Counted from the stretch's first letter, positions 50,496 through 60,904 are shown. The stretch: 64,000 bases of DNA from Salegentibacter_A chungangensis (GCF_042678405.1 NZ_JBHTLI010000003.1:62001-126000), one strand, 5' to 3'. The notes: generated by a model from the sequence alone, not told the origin. Numbers and translations are program-made.

Positions 50496-50521
50496 AAGCC
50501 TCACTAAAGTGGGGCTTTTTT
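50496..50521 (+). terminator. terminator between the SRPBCC and birA genes
   Basis: AAGCCTCAC (50496-50504) pairs with GTGGGGCTT (50509-50517) with one G-U pair, loop TAAA, then a T-run. It lies between convergent genes. Confidence 0.8.
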
Positions 50522-51251
50522 AAGTCATCAACTTTACTTCTTTCAGGTCGAAGGTTTTAAAAACCGAATCTTCAATTTCCATATTCAGTCTTCCTGTAGT
50601 AGTTACCCCACGAATTATACCTGTAAAATATCTCCCGTCAGGCAGCTGAAAAGTAGACACCTTGTTACGCCTAAACATATTTGTTGCATACTCCTCCAGC
50701 ACTTCGGTTTGTCTCTCTTCAGAAAGAGTGGATAATTTCAGCTCGATCTCTGCCAAAATATCCTGAAGCAGTTGATTCAGCTTAAAACTGCGGCCCGTGA
50801 CCAATTTGAGAGAGGCTGCCTGGGGTAATCCTTCAAAAGTTTCCTGATTCACATTGAGCCCTACCCCTATTACCGAGGCTTCAATTTTGTCATTCTTAAG
50901 TATATTTTCGATAAGGATTCCGCTTATCTTAAATCTCCCTGACATTATGTCGTTGGGCCACTTCACCTTAAGTTTCGGGATATTATACTTTATCAACACC
51001 TTGAGAATACAAACTGAAACCGTTGCACTTAGTAAAAATTGCTGATTTATGCCTATATTAAGCTTTGGATATAAGATGCTAAATGTTAGGTTCTCACCTG
51101 CATTAGAGACCCAGCGTGCACCGCGCTGACCTTTACCTTTGGTTTGCTCTTTAGCCACCACGCAGCTCGGTTCAAATTTCGAATTGCCACGGTAAAGGTT
51201 CCTGGCAAATTCATTGGTAGAATTGATGGCATTAACTTTGATTATACGCAT
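50520..51251 (-). CDS. birA: biotin--[acetyl-CoA-carboxylase] ligase
   Basis: A 243-residue biotin protein ligase without the N-terminal DNA-binding domain of E. coli BirA (group I type), so it ligates biotin but does not repress. Visible are INSTNEFARNL, the biotinyl-AMP loop GKGQRGARWVS (about 40-50), LTFSILYP, KVKWPNDIMSGRFKISGILIEN and GVGLNVNQ. The C-terminal region (about 190-243) forms the SH3-like cap. It is divergent from rsfS across about 94 bases. Confidence 0.95.
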   Translation of the reverse strand: MRIIKVNAINSTNEFARNLYRGNSKFEPSCVVAKEQTKGKGQRGARWVSNAGENLTFSILYPKLNIGINQQFLLSATVSVCILKVLIKYNIPKLKVKWPNDIMSGRFKISGILIENILKNDKIEASVIGVGLNVNQETFEGLPQAASLKLVTGRSFKLNQLLQDILAEIELKLSTLSEERQTEVLEEYATNMFRRNKVSTFQLPDGRYFTGIIRGVTTTGRLNMEIEDSVFKTFDLKEVKLMT

Positions 51252-51319
51252 ATTAAAAGAGAAGCATATAAAGCGTTTAAATGTTATGTTAACAGGGTCT
51301 CTATAAGACTAAAAAGTAA

Positions 51320-51327
51320 TAACTTTG
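51320..51327 (+). promoter_or_regulatory. rsfS-ftsH -7 element (TAACTTTG)
   Basis: TAACTTTG matches TAnnTTTG and lies 18 bases upstream of the rsfS ATG. No clear -33 element. Confidence 0.55.
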
Positions 51328-51345
51328 CGTAAAGAAATAAATTTA

Positions 51346-51717
51346 ATGGCAAAAAAAGAAACGAACAGCGATCAACTTATTGCACATATTATCAAAGGAA
51401 TTGAGGAAGTAAAGGGAAATGACATTGACATCCTTGACCTTAGAGACATAGAAAACACAGTTTGTGATTATTTTATAATCTGCAACGGAACTTCCAACAC
51501 GCAGGTAAACGCCATAGTTAATTCCATCCAAAAAACAGTAAGTAAGGCTCTTAAAGACAAGCCCTGGCATATTGAAGGAAGCGATAATGCCGAGTGGGTT
51601 TTAATGGACTATGTAAATGTGGTAGTACACGTTTTTCAAAAACACATCAGAGAGTTTTACGACATCGAGAGTCTGTGGGGTGATGCTAAGATCACATCCA
51701 TAGAAACCAATTATTAA
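51346..51717 (+). CDS. rsfS: ribosome silencing factor
   Basis: A 123-residue protein of the RsfS/Iojap family that binds L14 on the 50S subunit and blocks subunit joining when nutrients are short. Family pieces are IDILDLRDIENTVCDYFIICNGTSNTQV, KPWHIEGSDNAEWVLMDYVNVVVHVF and REFYDIESLWGDA. ATG 51346 gives the usual length; an in-frame TTG at 51325 overlaps the -7 element. ftsH follows after 24 bases, a common flavobacterial pairing. Confidence 0.96.
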   Translation: MAKKETNSDQLIAHIIKGIEEVKGNDIDILDLRDIENTVCDYFIICNGTSNTQVNAIVNSIQKTVSKALKDKPWHIEGSDNAEWVLMDYVNVVVHVFQKHIREFYDIESLWGDAKITSIETNY

Positions 51718-51741
51718 AAAATTTATTAAGTACAATTAAGA

Positions 51742-53787
51742 ATGGCGAAACAAACATCGAATAAAAATACTGACCCCAAAAAACCTAAATTTAGCGCATA
51801 CTGGATCTACGCAGCCATTATCATAATATTTTTAGGCATCAACTTCTTTGGCGGAGGCGGATTTACCGAACCGTCCCAGACCAACCCGGCTGAATTCAAA
51901 GAATTCTTAAGGGATGGTGATGTTAAAAAAGTGGAGATCATAAACCGAAGACTTGCCAAAGTCTATCTTACCGAAGAAGCTAAAAACAAAGAAATTCACA
52001 GTAAGTCTAAAGACCCTGAGATCTTTTCTACGGGGGACTCTCCCGCATACAGCTTCGAGTTTGGGGACCTTCAAAACCTTGAGAACGACATCAAGGAAAT
52101 CAAAAAGGAAAATAACCTGAATACCGTTGTTACCTATGAGACCCAGAACAATGTTTGGGGAGATATATTCATCACCCTGCTTCCGTTTGTTCTGATTATC
52201 GGTATCTGGATCTTCATTATGCGAAAGATGAGCTCCGGAGGCGGCGGAGGTGCCGGAGGACAGATCTTCAATATCGGAAAATCCAAAGCAAAGCTTTTTG
52301 ACCAGAATACAGACGTGAAAACATCTTTTAAAGATGTAGCCGGGCTCGAAGGAGCCAAAGAGGAGGTACAGGAAATTGTAGACTTCCTTAAAAACCCTGA
52401 AAAATACACCTCTCTTGGTGGTAAGATCCCTAAAGGAGCGCTGCTTGTAGGACCTCCAGGGACAGGTAAGACATTATTGGCAAAAGCCGTTGCCGGTGAA
52501 GCCAAGGTACCTTTCTTCTCTCTGTCAGGTTCAGACTTTGTAGAAATGTTTGTAGGAGTTGGTGCTTCCAGGGTAAGAGACCTCTTTAAACAGGCAAAAG
52601 AAAAGTCGCCTTCCATTATCTTTATTGATGAGATCGATGCGATTGGACGTGCCAGAGGAAAGAGCAACTTTTCGGGCTCTAACGATGAACGTGAGAACAC
52701 CCTAAACCAGTTACTTACAGAAATGGATGGTTTTGGAACCAACACCAATGTTATTGTTGTTGCTGCCACCAACCGTGCCGATGTACTTGATAAAGCCCTG
52801 ATGCGTGCCGGACGTTTTGACCGACAGATCTATGTTGACCTTCCGGACCTTAGGGAAAGAAAAGAAATATTTGAAGTTCACCTTAAGCCGCTTAAAAAGG
52901 TGGCAGATGAACTTGATACTGAATTCCTAGCTAAACAAACTCCCGGATTCTCCGGAGCAGATATAGCCAATGTTTGTAACGAGGCGGCACTTATTGCCGC
53001 AAGAAAAGGAAATACTGCGGTAGGAAAGCAGGACTTCCTTGATGCCGTAGACAGAATTGTTGGCGGACTAGAGAAGAAAAACAAGATCATTACGCCAGAT
53101 GAGAAAAAGGCAATTGCCTTCCACGAAGCCGGTCACGCTACCGTTAGCTGGATGCTGGAGCACGCTGCTCCACTGGTTAAGGTAACTATTGTACCAAGGG
53201 GACAGTCCTTGGGTGCGGCCTGGTATTTACCGGAAGAACGACTTATTGTAAGACCTGAACAGATGCTGGATGAAATGTGTGCCGCGCTTGGTGGACGTGC
53301 TGCTGAAAAAGTGATCTTTGATAAGATCTCTACAGGAGCTCTTAGTGACCTTGAAAAGGTTACCAAGCAAGCTAAGGCTATGGTTACCATTTATGGTCTT
53401 AATGACGCTGTAGGGAACCTTACCTATTATGATTCTTCGGGACAGAGCGAATACAACTTCACCAAACCTTATAGTGAGAAAACCTCTGAACTCATAGATA
53501 AAGAAATCTCTAACTTAATAGAAAGTCAATACCAAAGAGCTGTTGACCTTTTAAGTCACCACAAAGACAAGCTTACGCAACTTGCAGAAATACTTCTGGA
53601 CAAGGAAGTGATCTTTAAAGATGACCTTGAAAAGATCTTCGGAAAAAGGCCTTTTGAAAAAGAAGAACCTCTGAACAACAAGGATAAATCTGAAGAAAAA
53701 ACCATTCCTGTAGAGAGTAAGGATGTTACTTCGGAAGAAGAGAACGAAGAGAACAGTCTGCCTGAAAACGATTCGGTTAATAAATAA
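51742..53787 (+). CDS. ftsH: ATP-dependent zinc metalloprotease FtsH
   Basis: A 681-residue membrane-anchored AAA+ protease. Two transmembrane helices (about 17-37 and 141-160) flank an extracytoplasmic domain. The AAA module has Walker A GPPGTGKT (about 235-242), Walker [26 protein letters not shown], and the M41 protease has HEAGH (about 455-459) with the third zinc Asp in the later D-L-E-K-V-T-K-Q region. It degrades membrane and short-lived cytoplasmic proteins. The C-terminal tail is highly acidic. A long perfect terminator follows. Confidence 0.98.
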   Translation: MAKQTSNKNTDPKKPKFSAYWIYAAIIIIFLGINFFGGGGFTEPSQTNPAEFKEFLRDGDVKKVEIINRRLAKVYLTEEAKNKEIHSKSKDPEIFSTGDSPAYSFEFGDLQNLENDIKEIKKENNLNTVVTYETQNNVWGDIFITLLPFVLIIGIWIFIMRKMSSGGGGGAGGQIFNIGKSKAKLFDQNTDVKTSFKDVAGLEGAKEEVQEIVDFLKNPEKYTSLGGKIPKGALLVGPPGTGKTLLAKAVAGEAKVPFFSLSGSDFVEMFVGVGASRVRDLFKQAKEKSPSIIFIDEIDAIGRARGKSNFSGSNDERENTLNQLLTEMDGFGTNTNVIVVAATNRADVLDKALMRAGRFDRQIYVDLPDLRERKEIFEVHLKPLKKVADELDTEFLAKQTPGFSGADIANVCNEAALIAARKGNTAVGKQDFLDAVDRIVGGLEKKNKIITPDEKKAIAFHEAGHATVSWMLEHAAPLVKVTIVPRGQSLGAAWYLPEERLIVRPEQMLDEMCAALGGRAAEKVIFDKISTGALSDLEKVTKQAKAMVTIYGLNDAVGNLTYYDSSGQSEYNFTKPYSEKTSELIDKEISNLIESQYQRAVDLLSHHKDKLTQLAEILLDKEVIFKDDLEKIFGKRPFEKEEPLNNKDKSEEKTIPVESKDVTSEEENEENSLPENDSVNK

Positions 53788-53803
53788 CCTTGCAACCTCT
53801 TGT

Positions 53804-53844
53804 AAAAAATCTTAATTTGACCTAAGGTTAAATTAAGATTTTTT
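53804..53844 (+). terminator. terminator after ftsH
   Basis: AAAAAATCTTAATTT (53804-53818) and AAATTAAGATTTTTT (53830-53844) form a perfect 15-bp stem, extended inside by ACC/GGT. The longest perfect terminator stem in the window, largely A-T. Confidence 0.85.
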
Positions 53845-53851
53845 ACCTTTG
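53844..53851 (+). promoter_or_regulatory. possible -7 element (TACCTTTG) of the LUD-cdsA-psd operon
   Basis: TACCTTTG matches TAnnTTTG, begins at the last base of the ftsH terminator and lies 35 bases before the LUD gene. A TTTG at 53816-53819 is 24 bases upstream, slightly long for a -33 element. Confidence 0.45.
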
Positions 53852-53886
53852 GTTAAAATGACATTTAGAACCACACCAGTTAATAT

Positions 53887-54498
53887 ATGAGTCTATTTAG
53901 AAGATTCTTAAACCCAAAATCTAAATCAGACAAAAAACAGGAAACTCCTGAAAATGCTGAACGGGGGAAGTATATGCCTGAGGTAAAACTTCCTACTGAT
54001 GAGCGTTTTATGCTTAACTTCAGGAATAACGGCGGGAAATTTCTATACTGCGAGAACGAGGCGGAAGTAAAAGAAGCTTTCGACAATATATTACTGGAAA
54101 ATGATTGGTACGAAAAACAGTGCTGCTGTTTTGACAATAACCTTAAAGAGAAATTCAAGGGTTTCAATCTGGAGTTCAACAGATCTGGGAAAGCCGCTTT
54201 TTTCCTCTCTACCTGCGAATATTTAGTGGCAAACGATGGTTCTATCCTTATCTCTTCAAACCAGATAAAGGAAACAAAGCTTCACGAATTACCTGCGAAT
54301 TTTGTTATTTTATCTTCTACAAGCCAGCTTATAGACACCATTGGAGAAGGTCTTCGCGGCATTAAGTTTAGAAATAAACAAAGTATTCCCTCCAACATTA
54401 CTACCATTAAAAATTTCGAAACCCAGAAAGAAGGAGATTTTATGAGCTACGGAAGTAGTACAAAAAACTTATATTTGCTGCTTCTGGAAGATTTATAA
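53887..54498 (+). CDS. LUD-domain protein (LutC-like)
   Basis: A 203-residue cytoplasmic protein. Its C-terminal half contains GKAAFFLSTCEYLVANDGSILISSNQ and HELPANFVILSSTSQLIDTIGEGL, the layout of the LUD domain found in LutB/LutC lactate-utilisation proteins. LutA and LutB are absent, so lactate oxidation is not implied; stand-alone LUD proteins are of unclear function. It sits 3 bases ahead of cdsA and leads a phospholipid gene cluster, an arrangement I cannot explain functionally. Confidence 0.8.
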   Translation: MSLFRRFLNPKSKSDKKQETPENAERGKYMPEVKLPTDERFMLNFRNNGGKFLYCENEAEVKEAFDNILLENDWYEKQCCCFDNNLKEKFKGFNLEFNRSGKAAFFLSTCEYLVANDGSILISSNQIKETKLHELPANFVILSSTSQLIDTIGEGLRGIKFRNKQSIPSNITTIKNFETQKEGDFMSYGSSTKNLYLLLLEDL

Positions 54499-54501
54499 CA
54501 C

Positions 54502-55305
54502 ATGAGGGAAGCCATAATCAGAACTATTTCGGGATTATTGTACATATCCATACTAGTCGCTTCAATAATCTCGTCAGAGCTCATTTTCATTTCCCTGTTC
54601 TATTTACTGGGTCTTGTATGCCTAATTGAGATGCAGAAACTATTGCACCTTAAGAGTTATGCTCTTTATGCGGTGCAGGCTTTACTATTCTATCTTTTCA
54701 GCTATCTGAAATTTAACCAGGACGCAACTATCCTCCTGCTTTTCATCACCATTTTCGTTAACCTATTCCTGGTAAAAGACCTGCTGGTGATCAAAAAGAT
54801 CCCGGTATTTGAAAAGAAAAAGTATATCATAATCATATTTTACCTAATCTCGTCGGTAATATTCCTGACACTTATCCCTACCATAGAAGGCGTCTTTATT
54901 CCGAAACTGGTAGTAGGCATATTCGTACTGATATGGACAAATGACACTTTTGCCTATATTGTAGGAAAGAACTTTGGAAAAAATAAGCTTTATGAGCTTA
55001 TCTCCCCTAACAAAACAATTGAAGGCTTCCTTGGCGGACTTATTTTTTCATGTATTGCCAGTTATTTCATATTTTATTACACACAATTCCTAAGTTTTCC
55101 TATTTGGTTAGGCTTAGCCGTAATACTTAGTGTTTTTGGAACTTTAGGAGATTTGATCCAGTCCAAGTTTAAAAGACAGGCCGGTGTAAAAGACAGCGGT
55201 AGCTTAATGCCGGGCCACGGAGGGCTGTTTGATAGACTGGATAGTATTATATTTGCCAGCCCGTTTGTTTACGCTTACTTATACTTACTAGACTATGTTT
55301 CATAA
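54502..55305 (+). CDS. cdsA: phosphatidate cytidylyltransferase
   Basis: A 267-residue integral membrane enzyme that forms CDP-diacylglycerol from phosphatidate and CTP, the branch point of phospholipid synthesis. About seven to eight hydrophobic segments are followed by NDTFAYIVGKNFGKNKLYELISPNKTIEG and the family signature near the C-terminus, SKFKRQAGVKDSGSLMPGHG through GLFDRLDS (about 225-252), with the metal-binding acidic residues. Overlaps psd by 11 bases. Confidence 0.95.
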   Translation: MREAIIRTISGLLYISILVASIISSELIFISLFYLLGLVCLIEMQKLLHLKSYALYAVQALLFYLFSYLKFNQDATILLLFITIFVNLFLVKDLLVIKKIPVFEKKKYIIIIFYLISSVIFLTLIPTIEGVFIPKLVVGIFVLIWTNDTFAYIVGKNFGKNKLYELISPNKTIEGFLGGLIFSCIASYFIFYYTQFLSFPIWLGLAVILSVFGTLGDLIQSKFKRQAGVKDSGSLMPGHGGLFDRLDSIIFASPFVYAYLYLLDYVS

Positions 55306-55951
55306 AGAAGGATATAAAATAATGATATTTACTGCAATAACTCTTATTGCAATAAATCTGGTAACTTATAGTTTAATAAATATATATTGGGTTAAATTCT
55401 CAATATTAGTGGTTTCTATCGTGTTCTTTTTACTGATAGTTCAGTTTTTCAGAAACCCGAAAAGAAACACCGTTTTAAATGATGCCCATATTCTGGCTCC
55501 CGTAGACGGAAAAGTAGTCGCTATAGAAGAGGTGTACGAAAAGGAATATTTTAAGGACAAGCGTTTACAGGTGTCCATTTTTATGTCACCTATCAATGTG
55601 CATGTGACCAGGCATCCTGTTGGAGGAAAGGTAAAATACAGCAAATACCACCCGGGAAAATTTTTAGTTGCCTGGCATCCTAAATCCAGCGAGGAGAATG
55701 AAAGAACCACTGTTGTGGTAGAAAATAAAGTTGCCGGAGAAATAATGTACAGACAAATAGCCGGCGCTATGGCCAAACGTATCGTTAACTATGCTGAAGT
55801 TGACGCTGAAGTGGTACAGGGAAGCGACAGCGGATTTATTAAGTTCGGTTCAAGAGTAGATGTCTTTATGCCTGTTAACACGAAAGTAGACGTAACTCTG
55901 AACCAAAAAGTAAAAGGCGGATTAAGCGTCATCGCCAATATCGAGAAATAA
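55295..55951 (+). CDS. psd: phosphatidylserine decarboxylase, short form
   Basis: A 218-residue pyruvoyl enzyme making phosphatidylethanolamine. An N-terminal membrane segment (about 9-55) precedes LAPVDGKVVAIEEV, MSPINVHVTRHPVGG (catalytic/membrane-contact region) and QIAGAMAKRIV. The probable self-cleavage site is the Gly-Ser of KFGSRVDVFMP (about 188-189), where Ser becomes the pyruvoyl group. The length fits the short, proenzyme type found in many Bacteroidota. Its start lies 11 bases inside cdsA, so the two are coupled. Confidence 0.94.
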   Translation: MFHKEGYKIMIFTAITLIAINLVTYSLINIYWVKFSILVVSIVFFLLIVQFFRNPKRNTVLNDAHILAPVDGKVVAIEEVYEKEYFKDKRLQVSIFMSPINVHVTRHPVGGKVKYSKYHPGKFLVAWHPKSSEENERTTVVVENKVAGEIMYRQIAGAMAKRIVNYAEVDAEVVQGSDSGFIKFGSRVDVFMPVNTKVDVTLNQKVKGGLSVIANIEK

Positions 55952-55961
55952 GAAGACCGTG

Positions 55962-56237
55962 ATGCCCGAAGAGACTAAAGAAAAGTTTTTGAAAGCTTAT
56001 GAAATGGCAAGCAACACCAGCCAGAAATTTCCGCAGGACGTGCTGCTTCATTTTTATGCCTACTATAAACGTGCTACTCAAAAAAACGGGTTTTACATTC
56101 CGCCAACTAACGAAGGAGACCTAAGGAGCGCTTTCAAGATTAATGCCCTGGTCCAGGTAAAAGATCTTTCCAAAACCGAAGCGCAACAAAAATATATTGA
56201 ACTGGTAGAAGAGCATATTGGCAAAATTCCTGAGTAA
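55962..56237 (+). CDS. acyl-CoA-binding protein
   Basis: A 91-residue four-helix protein of the ACBP family. Helical blocks are KEKFLKAYEMASNTSQKFPQD, VLLHFYAYYKRAT (tyrosine-rich helix that contacts the CoA part) and LSKTEAQQKYIELVEEHI. The Trp usual in the third helix region is replaced (FKINALVQV). ACBP holds long-chain acyl-CoA in solution; finding it next to cdsA and psd suggests acyl supply for lipid synthesis. A GTG at 55959 directly precedes ATG 55962, which was chosen. Confidence 0.9.
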   Translation: MPEETKEKFLKAYEMASNTSQKFPQDVLLHFYAYYKRATQKNGFYIPPTNEGDLRSAFKINALVQVKDLSKTEAQQKYIELVEEHIGKIPE

Positions 56238-56267
56238 ACCCTGCCAATATACTTCTTGATTTTTTCG

Positions 56268-58898
56268 CTACTTCAGGCTTGCAAGGCTCGCCTTAATCGC
56301 ATCGATCTTTGCCTCGGCATCAGCTTTCTTAGCTTTCTCCACCTCAACAACTTTCTCTGGCGCATTGTTAACGAACCTTTCATTAGAAAGTTTCTTCTCT
56401 ACAGATTTCAGAAAACCTTCTATATAAGAAAGCTCTTCCTGAAGCTTTTTCTTTTCAGCTTCAACATCTATAGCCCCGGTAATAGGAATATAATATTCAT
56501 TAGATCTTACACGAAAACTCAAAGCTCCTTCTACTTGAGATTCCACATATTGCAAAGATGAAAGATTCCCCATCTTTTGAACTACCGGGTTAAAGAGTTT
56601 TGATGTATTTTCATTATCAAGAACCTTCAGTTCAATGGTGTTTTTAAAAGAAATATTCTTCTCTTTTCTGATCTTTCTGATTCCCGCGATAACTTCGGAA
56701 GCAACACTGAATTCCGAAACAATATTTTCATCATAATCCTTCAGTTCCGGCCACTTCCCAACAATAAGGGCTTCTTCCGGAGTTCTTTCGGTAATTACCT
56801 GCCAGATCTCTTCCGAAACGAATGGCATAAAAGGATGCAAAATCTTCAGATTATCTTCCAGTATCGCGATCACTTCTTTATAGGTCTTAGCATCTATAGG
56901 CTCCCCGTAAGCAGGTTTCACCATTTCCAGGAACCAGGAACAGTAATCATCCCAAACCAGCTTATAAGTGGCCATAAGCGCATCACTTATCCTGTATTTG
57001 CTGTAATGATCTTCGATCTCACGCAAAGTTTTACGGAATTTAGCGGTATACCACTGAATTGCGATCTTAGCAGTCTCGTCCTGTTCTTTTTCTTCAGAAA
57101 CTTCCCAGCCTTTTACAAGCCTGAAGGCATTCCAGATCTTGTTTGCAAAGGCACTACCCTGCTTACAAAGATCTTCATCAAACATCAGGTCATTCCCGGC
57201 CGGAGAACTCAGAAGCATTCCAACACGAACACCATCTGCCCCGTACTGCTCAATCAACCCGATTGGGTCCGGAGAGTTACCTAAAGATTTAGACATCTTT
57301 CGGCGTTGTTTATCTCTTACAATACCCGTGAGATAAACATTTTTAAAAGGTTTTTCTCCTCTGTATTCATAGCCTGCCATAATCATTCTTGCAACCCAGA
57401 AGAAAAGTATCTCAGGTGCGGTCACAAGATCGTTGGTAGGATAATAATATTGAATTTCTTTATTTTCAGGCTCAAGGATTCCATTGAAAACGCTCATTGG
57501 CCATAGCCAGGAAGAGAACCAGGTGTCTAAGGCATCTTTGTCCTGGGTAAGATCTTCTGCTTTAAGCTCATTATTTCCAGTTGTTTCCCGGGCTTTTTCC
57601 AGGGCTTCTCCAGGAGTTTCGGCAACTACAAAGTCATTTTTCCCGTCTCCATAGAAGTATGCCGGGATCTGATGTCCCCAAAGCAACTGACGCGAGATAT
57701 TCCAATCTCTTACGTTTTCCATCCAGTGTTTATAAGTATTCAGGAATTTATCAGGCACAAGATTAATATCCCCTTCCACAACGGCGTCAAGGGCCGGCTT
57801 GGCCATTTCCTTCATCTTAAGGAACCACTGGTCACTTAGCTTAGGCTCAATAACAGCTCCGGTACGCTCACTGGTCCCGATCTTATTGGTATGCTCTTCG
57901 GTCTTTACCAGCACACCAGATTCTTCCAGTTCCTTTATGATCTCTTTTCTCACCACAAACCTATCCTTCCCTTCATAATGAAGTCCATAAGAATTCAAAG
58001 TAGCATCGTCATTAAAGATATCGATCACCTCAAGCTTGTGCTTATCTCCGAGCATTTTATCGTTCTCATCGTGAGCAGGGGTCACTTTAAGACATCCTGT
58101 ACCAAATTCAAGATCAACATATTCATCTTCAATAATCGGGATCACACGATTGTTAATAGGTACAATTGCTTTTTTACCCTTTAAGTGAGTGAAGCGCTCA
58201 TCGTTTGGATTAATGCAAATGGCCGTGTCTCCAAGGATGGTTTCAGGCCTTGTGGTAGCAATGGTTAAACTTTCATCACTACCTTCAATTTTATAGTTGA
58301 GGTAATACAGGTGCCCCTGTTTTTCCTGATAAATAACTTCTTCGTCTGAAAGAGTTGTTTTAGCCTGGGGATCCCAGTTCACCATCCTGTAACCACGATA
58401 AATAAGGCCTTTTTCATAAAGGTCAACAAAAACCTTGATCACAGATGCAGACATCTTCTCATCCATCGTGAATTTAGTCCTTTCCCAGTCACAGCTGGCA
58501 CCAAGTTTCTTCAATTGTTCAAGAATGATTCCCCCGTGTTTGTGAGTCCATTCCCACGCGTGTTGTAGAAATTCGTCCCGGCTAAGGTCATTTTTATCTA
58601 TCCCTTCCGCTTTCAGTTTCGCCACAACTTTTGCTTCTGTGGCAATAGAAGCGTGATCTGTTCCGGGAACCCAGCAGGCATTATAGCCTTTAAGACGTGC
58701 ACGGCGCACAAGAACATCCTGAATGGTATTATTCAGCATATGCCCCATATGCAGTACTCCGGTAACGTTAGGCGGCGGAATCACGATGGTATATGGCTCT
58801 CTTTCATCTACTTCTGAATGAAAATACCTGTTCTCCATCCAGTAGTTGTACCACTTATCTTCTACTTCTTTAGCATTATATTGGGATGCAATTGCCAT
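56268..58898 (-). CDS. valS: valine--tRNA ligase
   Basis: An 876-residue class I aminoacyl-tRNA synthetase charging tRNA-Val. HIGH-type motif GVLHMGHML (about 45-53), the CP1 editing domain (about 190-340), KMSKS in [14 protein letters not shown] (about 530-543), an anticodon-binding helical domain and a C-terminal coiled coil (about 805-876; [20 protein letters not shown]). Length is normal. A -7 element (TACTTTTG) is about 30 bases upstream. Convergent with the ACBP gene. Confidence 0.98.
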   Translation of the reverse strand: MAIASQYNAKEVEDKWYNYWMENRYFHSEVDEREPYTIVIPPPNVTGVLHMGHMLNNTIQDVLVRRARLKGYNACWVPGTDHASIATEAKVVAKLKAEGIDKNDLSRDEFLQHAWEWTHKHGGIILEQLKKLGASCDWERTKFTMDEKMSASVIKVFVDLYEKGLIYRGYRMVNWDPQAKTTLSDEEVIYQEKQGHLYYLNYKIEGSDESLTIATTRPETILGDTAICINPNDERFTHLKGKKAIVPINNRVIPIIEDEYVDLEFGTGCLKVTPAHDENDKMLGDKHKLEVIDIFNDDATLNSYGLHYEGKDRFVVRKEIIKELEESGVLVKTEEHTNKIGTSERTGAVIEPKLSDQWFLKMKEMAKPALDAVVEGDINLVPDKFLNTYKHWMENVRDWNISRQLLWGHQIPAYFYGDGKNDFVVAETPGEALEKARETTGNNELKAEDLTQDKDALDTWFSSWLWPMSVFNGILEPENKEIQYYYPTNDLVTAPEILFFWVARMIMAGYEYRGEKPFKNVYLTGIVRDKQRRKMSKSLGNSPDPIGLIEQYGADGVRVGMLLSSPAGNDLMFDEDLCKQGSAFANKIWNAFRLVKGWEVSEEKEQDETAKIAIQWYTAKFRKTLREIEDHYSKYRISDALMATYKLVWDDYCSWFLEMVKPAYGEPIDAKTYKEVIAILEDNLKILHPFMPFVSEEIWQVITERTPEEALIVGKWPELKDYDENIVSEFSVASEVIAGIRKIRKEKNISFKNTIELKVLDNENTSKLFNPVVQKMGNLSSLQYVESQVEGALSFRVRSNEYYIPITGAIDVEAEKKKLQEELSYIEGFLKSVEKKLSNERFVNNAPEKVVEVEKAKKADAEAKIDAIKASLASLK

Positions 58899-58927
58899 AA
58901 TTTGGTCTGGTTTTTGAAAAATAAAGG

Positions 58928-58935
58928 CAAAAGTA
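58928..58935 (-). promoter_or_regulatory. probable valS -7 element (TACTTTTG)
   Basis: Minus-strand TACTTTTG matches TAnnTTTG, 29 bases upstream of the valS ATG. No obvious -33 element. Confidence 0.5.
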
Positions 58936-59031
58936 ATTATAACTAAAGGAATTTAAAAGAAGTTGAAATGATTATAATTTTGAGCCTATAGTTTTTCAGC
59001 TTATATTTACTATTCTGTAAAATTTTGAATT

Positions 59032-59418
59032 ATGAAAAAATTTGTTGCAATAGCGCTATTTTTAGTGGCCGGTCTTGGTACCGCCATCGCGCAGGAGACA
59101 GCCAAAATAGAGTTTAAGAGCGAGACCATAGATTATGGCGAAATCAAAAAAGGAAGCGACGGCGTTCGTGTATTTGAATTCACCAACACCGGAAACGCTC
59201 CGCTTGTTATCGAAAATGTAACTTCTAGCTGCGGGTGCACCATCCCTAAAAAACCTGATGGCCCAATACAACCGGGTGAAACAGGGCAGATTGAAGTAAA
59301 ATACGACACTAAAAGAGTCGGACCGATAAGAAAAACCGTTACTGTTTATTCTAACGCCGATGAGCCTACTAAAGCCCTTAAAATAAAAGGAAAGGTTCTA
59401 GATGAGGACATTGAATAA
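59032..59418 (+). CDS. DUF1573 secreted protein
   Basis: A 128-residue protein with a signal peptide (about 1-20, ending AIAQ) and one DUF1573 domain, an immunoglobulin/ASPM-SPD2-like fold. The block FEFTNTGNAPLVIENVTSSCGCTIP with paired cysteines, then IQPGETGQIEVKYDTKRVGPI, are family hallmarks. Such proteins are common exported proteins in Bacteroidota; function is unknown. It is short and single-domain. A terminator follows 20 bases later. Confidence 0.92.
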   Translation: MKKFVAIALFLVAGLGTAIAQETAKIEFKSETIDYGEIKKGSDGVRVFEFTNTGNAPLVIENVTSSCGCTIPKKPDGPIQPGETGQIEVKYDTKRVGPIRKTVTVYSNADEPTKALKIKGKVLDEDIE

Positions 59419-59437
59419 CCACAGACCTGATAAACTT

Positions 59438-59465
59438 AAAGCCGCCTAAATAGGCGGCTTTTTTT
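59438..59465 (+). terminator. terminator between DUF1573 and protease genes
   Basis: GCCGCCTA (59441-59448) pairs with TAGGCGGC (59451-59458) with A-run and T-run flanks. Bidirectional; the leftward gene's stop begins at its T-run (59464). Confidence 0.92.
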
Positions 59466-60795
59466 ATAATATTCTTTCCAGGCGAAATTCGAAGTCCTTC
59501 TCCACTCCATCCCGTTCTATTTTCAGGCGTATTTTTCTGCCTTCCCGTGATTCGAAGATCCCGGATATCTTTTCCAGGCTAAGATTCTTAGCTTCCCTTC
59601 CATTTAGTTTCAAAATAATATCTCCTTTCTTAAGCCCGGCCATTTCTGCCGGAGAGGAAGGCCTTATTTCAGCGATCCGGAATTGCGGTTCCAGCGCAAA
59701 CATTAGTTTATAAGTACTTTCAAATACAGGCACTGCCCCTGTGGGATCAGCCTCAATAGAAAAAGAAGGCTGATAACCAAAATCCCTGGCCTGCTTCAGC
59801 TCATAACCTTTATGCTCTACCACCACCCCGCTCATGTTATACTCAAACGGGTCATTAAAGTACCGGTTTGGCTTTAATCTCAACCTCTTATTCGGGTAAT
59901 CCAATACCGAATGGAACCGCTTCATCACCCGGCTGCCAAGGCTGCCATCGCGGTCTTCAAAGCTTTTAACATCCTTTATGTACAAACTATCGGGAAAACT
60001 AACGGTAATTTCCCGCAATTCAAGATCTCCCAGGTTAAGCCGGTTTATCCTTGTTCTTTTTCCGTATACACTTCCGCTGATACCAAACCCCAGAAAGTCT
60101 TCAAAGTTTTTTTCGGGGACCTTTATCTGCCTCTCTTCATCCTCAAAAAGCCATACCGCATCTCCGGAACCATTATCAAGAAGAAGATTTATTGTTTTCA
60201 CACTGCCATCTGGCATTTCCACTTCAGCTTCCAAATAAGGTTTATTCCTGTGAAACCTGATCGGGATATCTGTACACCTCCTGCAACGTTTATATTCATA
60301 TGTTTCAGGGTTGTAGACCTTAATAAACTCCCTGGGATAATTCATCTCTACGATAAAATCCTTAAAGAATTCATATCCGAGAATTCCATTTACGGGAACT
60401 CCAAGCCTGCTGGAAAGTTCCATAACCTCTTCGGTTAAAATATAAATGCTGTGATCGTAATCTATAGCATCACCAAGGATCACCTTATTGCTCAGCGATT
60501 TAAGTGCAGGAATAGGCTTCCCGGCTCCAAGCCCACGCAGGTAAATAGAAGTTGCATTTTTAACTTCAAGGCTATCTACAGATTCAAGGCTAAAAATTAT
60601 TGTAGCATTGATGCCCGTATCCAACAAAAATGTAAGCTCCACCCCATTAACCCATACCGGCAAGATCACAAGATCATTCACCAGATCGAACTTTTGTTTA
60701 AAATAGCCTTTAGAATTTTCAATTTTAAACGAACTTTGCGAAAAACCGGGAATTGTGAGTAAAAGAAACAGCGAAATTAGCGCACACTTTTTCAT
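59464..60795 (-). CDS. retropepsin-like aspartic protease with PDZ domain
   Basis: A 443-residue exported protein. Signal peptide (about 1-19, ending GFSQ). Two retropepsin-like halves carry FLLDTGINATI (about 53-63) and LLLDNGSGDAVWL (about 204-216); the second Asp-Asn-Gly departs from the canonical Asp-Thr/Ser-Gly. A PDZ domain (about 355-440; AEIRPSSPAEMAGLKKGDIILKLNG) closes the protein. Such proteins are frequent in Bacteroidota, with unknown substrates. Transcribed alone. Confidence 0.88.
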   Translation of the reverse strand: MKKCALISLFLLLTIPGFSQSSFKIENSKGYFKQKFDLVNDLVILPVWVNGVELTFLLDTGINATIIFSLESVDSLEVKNATSIYLRGLGAGKPIPALKSLSNKVILGDAIDYDHSIYILTEEVMELSSRLGVPVNGILGYEFFKDFIVEMNYPREFIKVYNPETYEYKRCRRCTDIPIRFHRNKPYLEAEVEMPDGSVKTINLLLDNGSGDAVWLFEDEERQIKVPEKNFEDFLGFGISGSVYGKRTRINRLNLGDLELREITVSFPDSLYIKDVKSFEDRDGSLGSRVMKRFHSVLDYPNKRLRLKPNRYFNDPFEYNMSGVVVEHKGYELKQARDFGYQPSFSIEADPTGAVPVFESTYKLMFALEPQFRIAEIRPSSPAEMAGLKKGDIILKLNGREAKNLSLEKISGIFESREGRKIRLKIERDGVEKDFEFRLERIL

Positions 60796-60867
60796 AGGCC
60801 GATGTATACACTTTAATTTACAAAAAATAGCTTATAAATTGTAATCTGCTCTTCCCTATTGTTATAA

Positions 60868-60875
60868 TAATTTTG
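60868..60875 (+). promoter_or_regulatory. probable -7 element (TAATTTTG) of the aminotransferase-murB operon
   Basis: TAATTTTG matches TAnnTTTG and lies 29 bases before the aminotransferase ATG. No -33 element at normal spacing. Confidence 0.5.
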
Positions 60876-60904
60876 CATTTTTGCAGTCTATTAAAATCAT
60901 TGTC

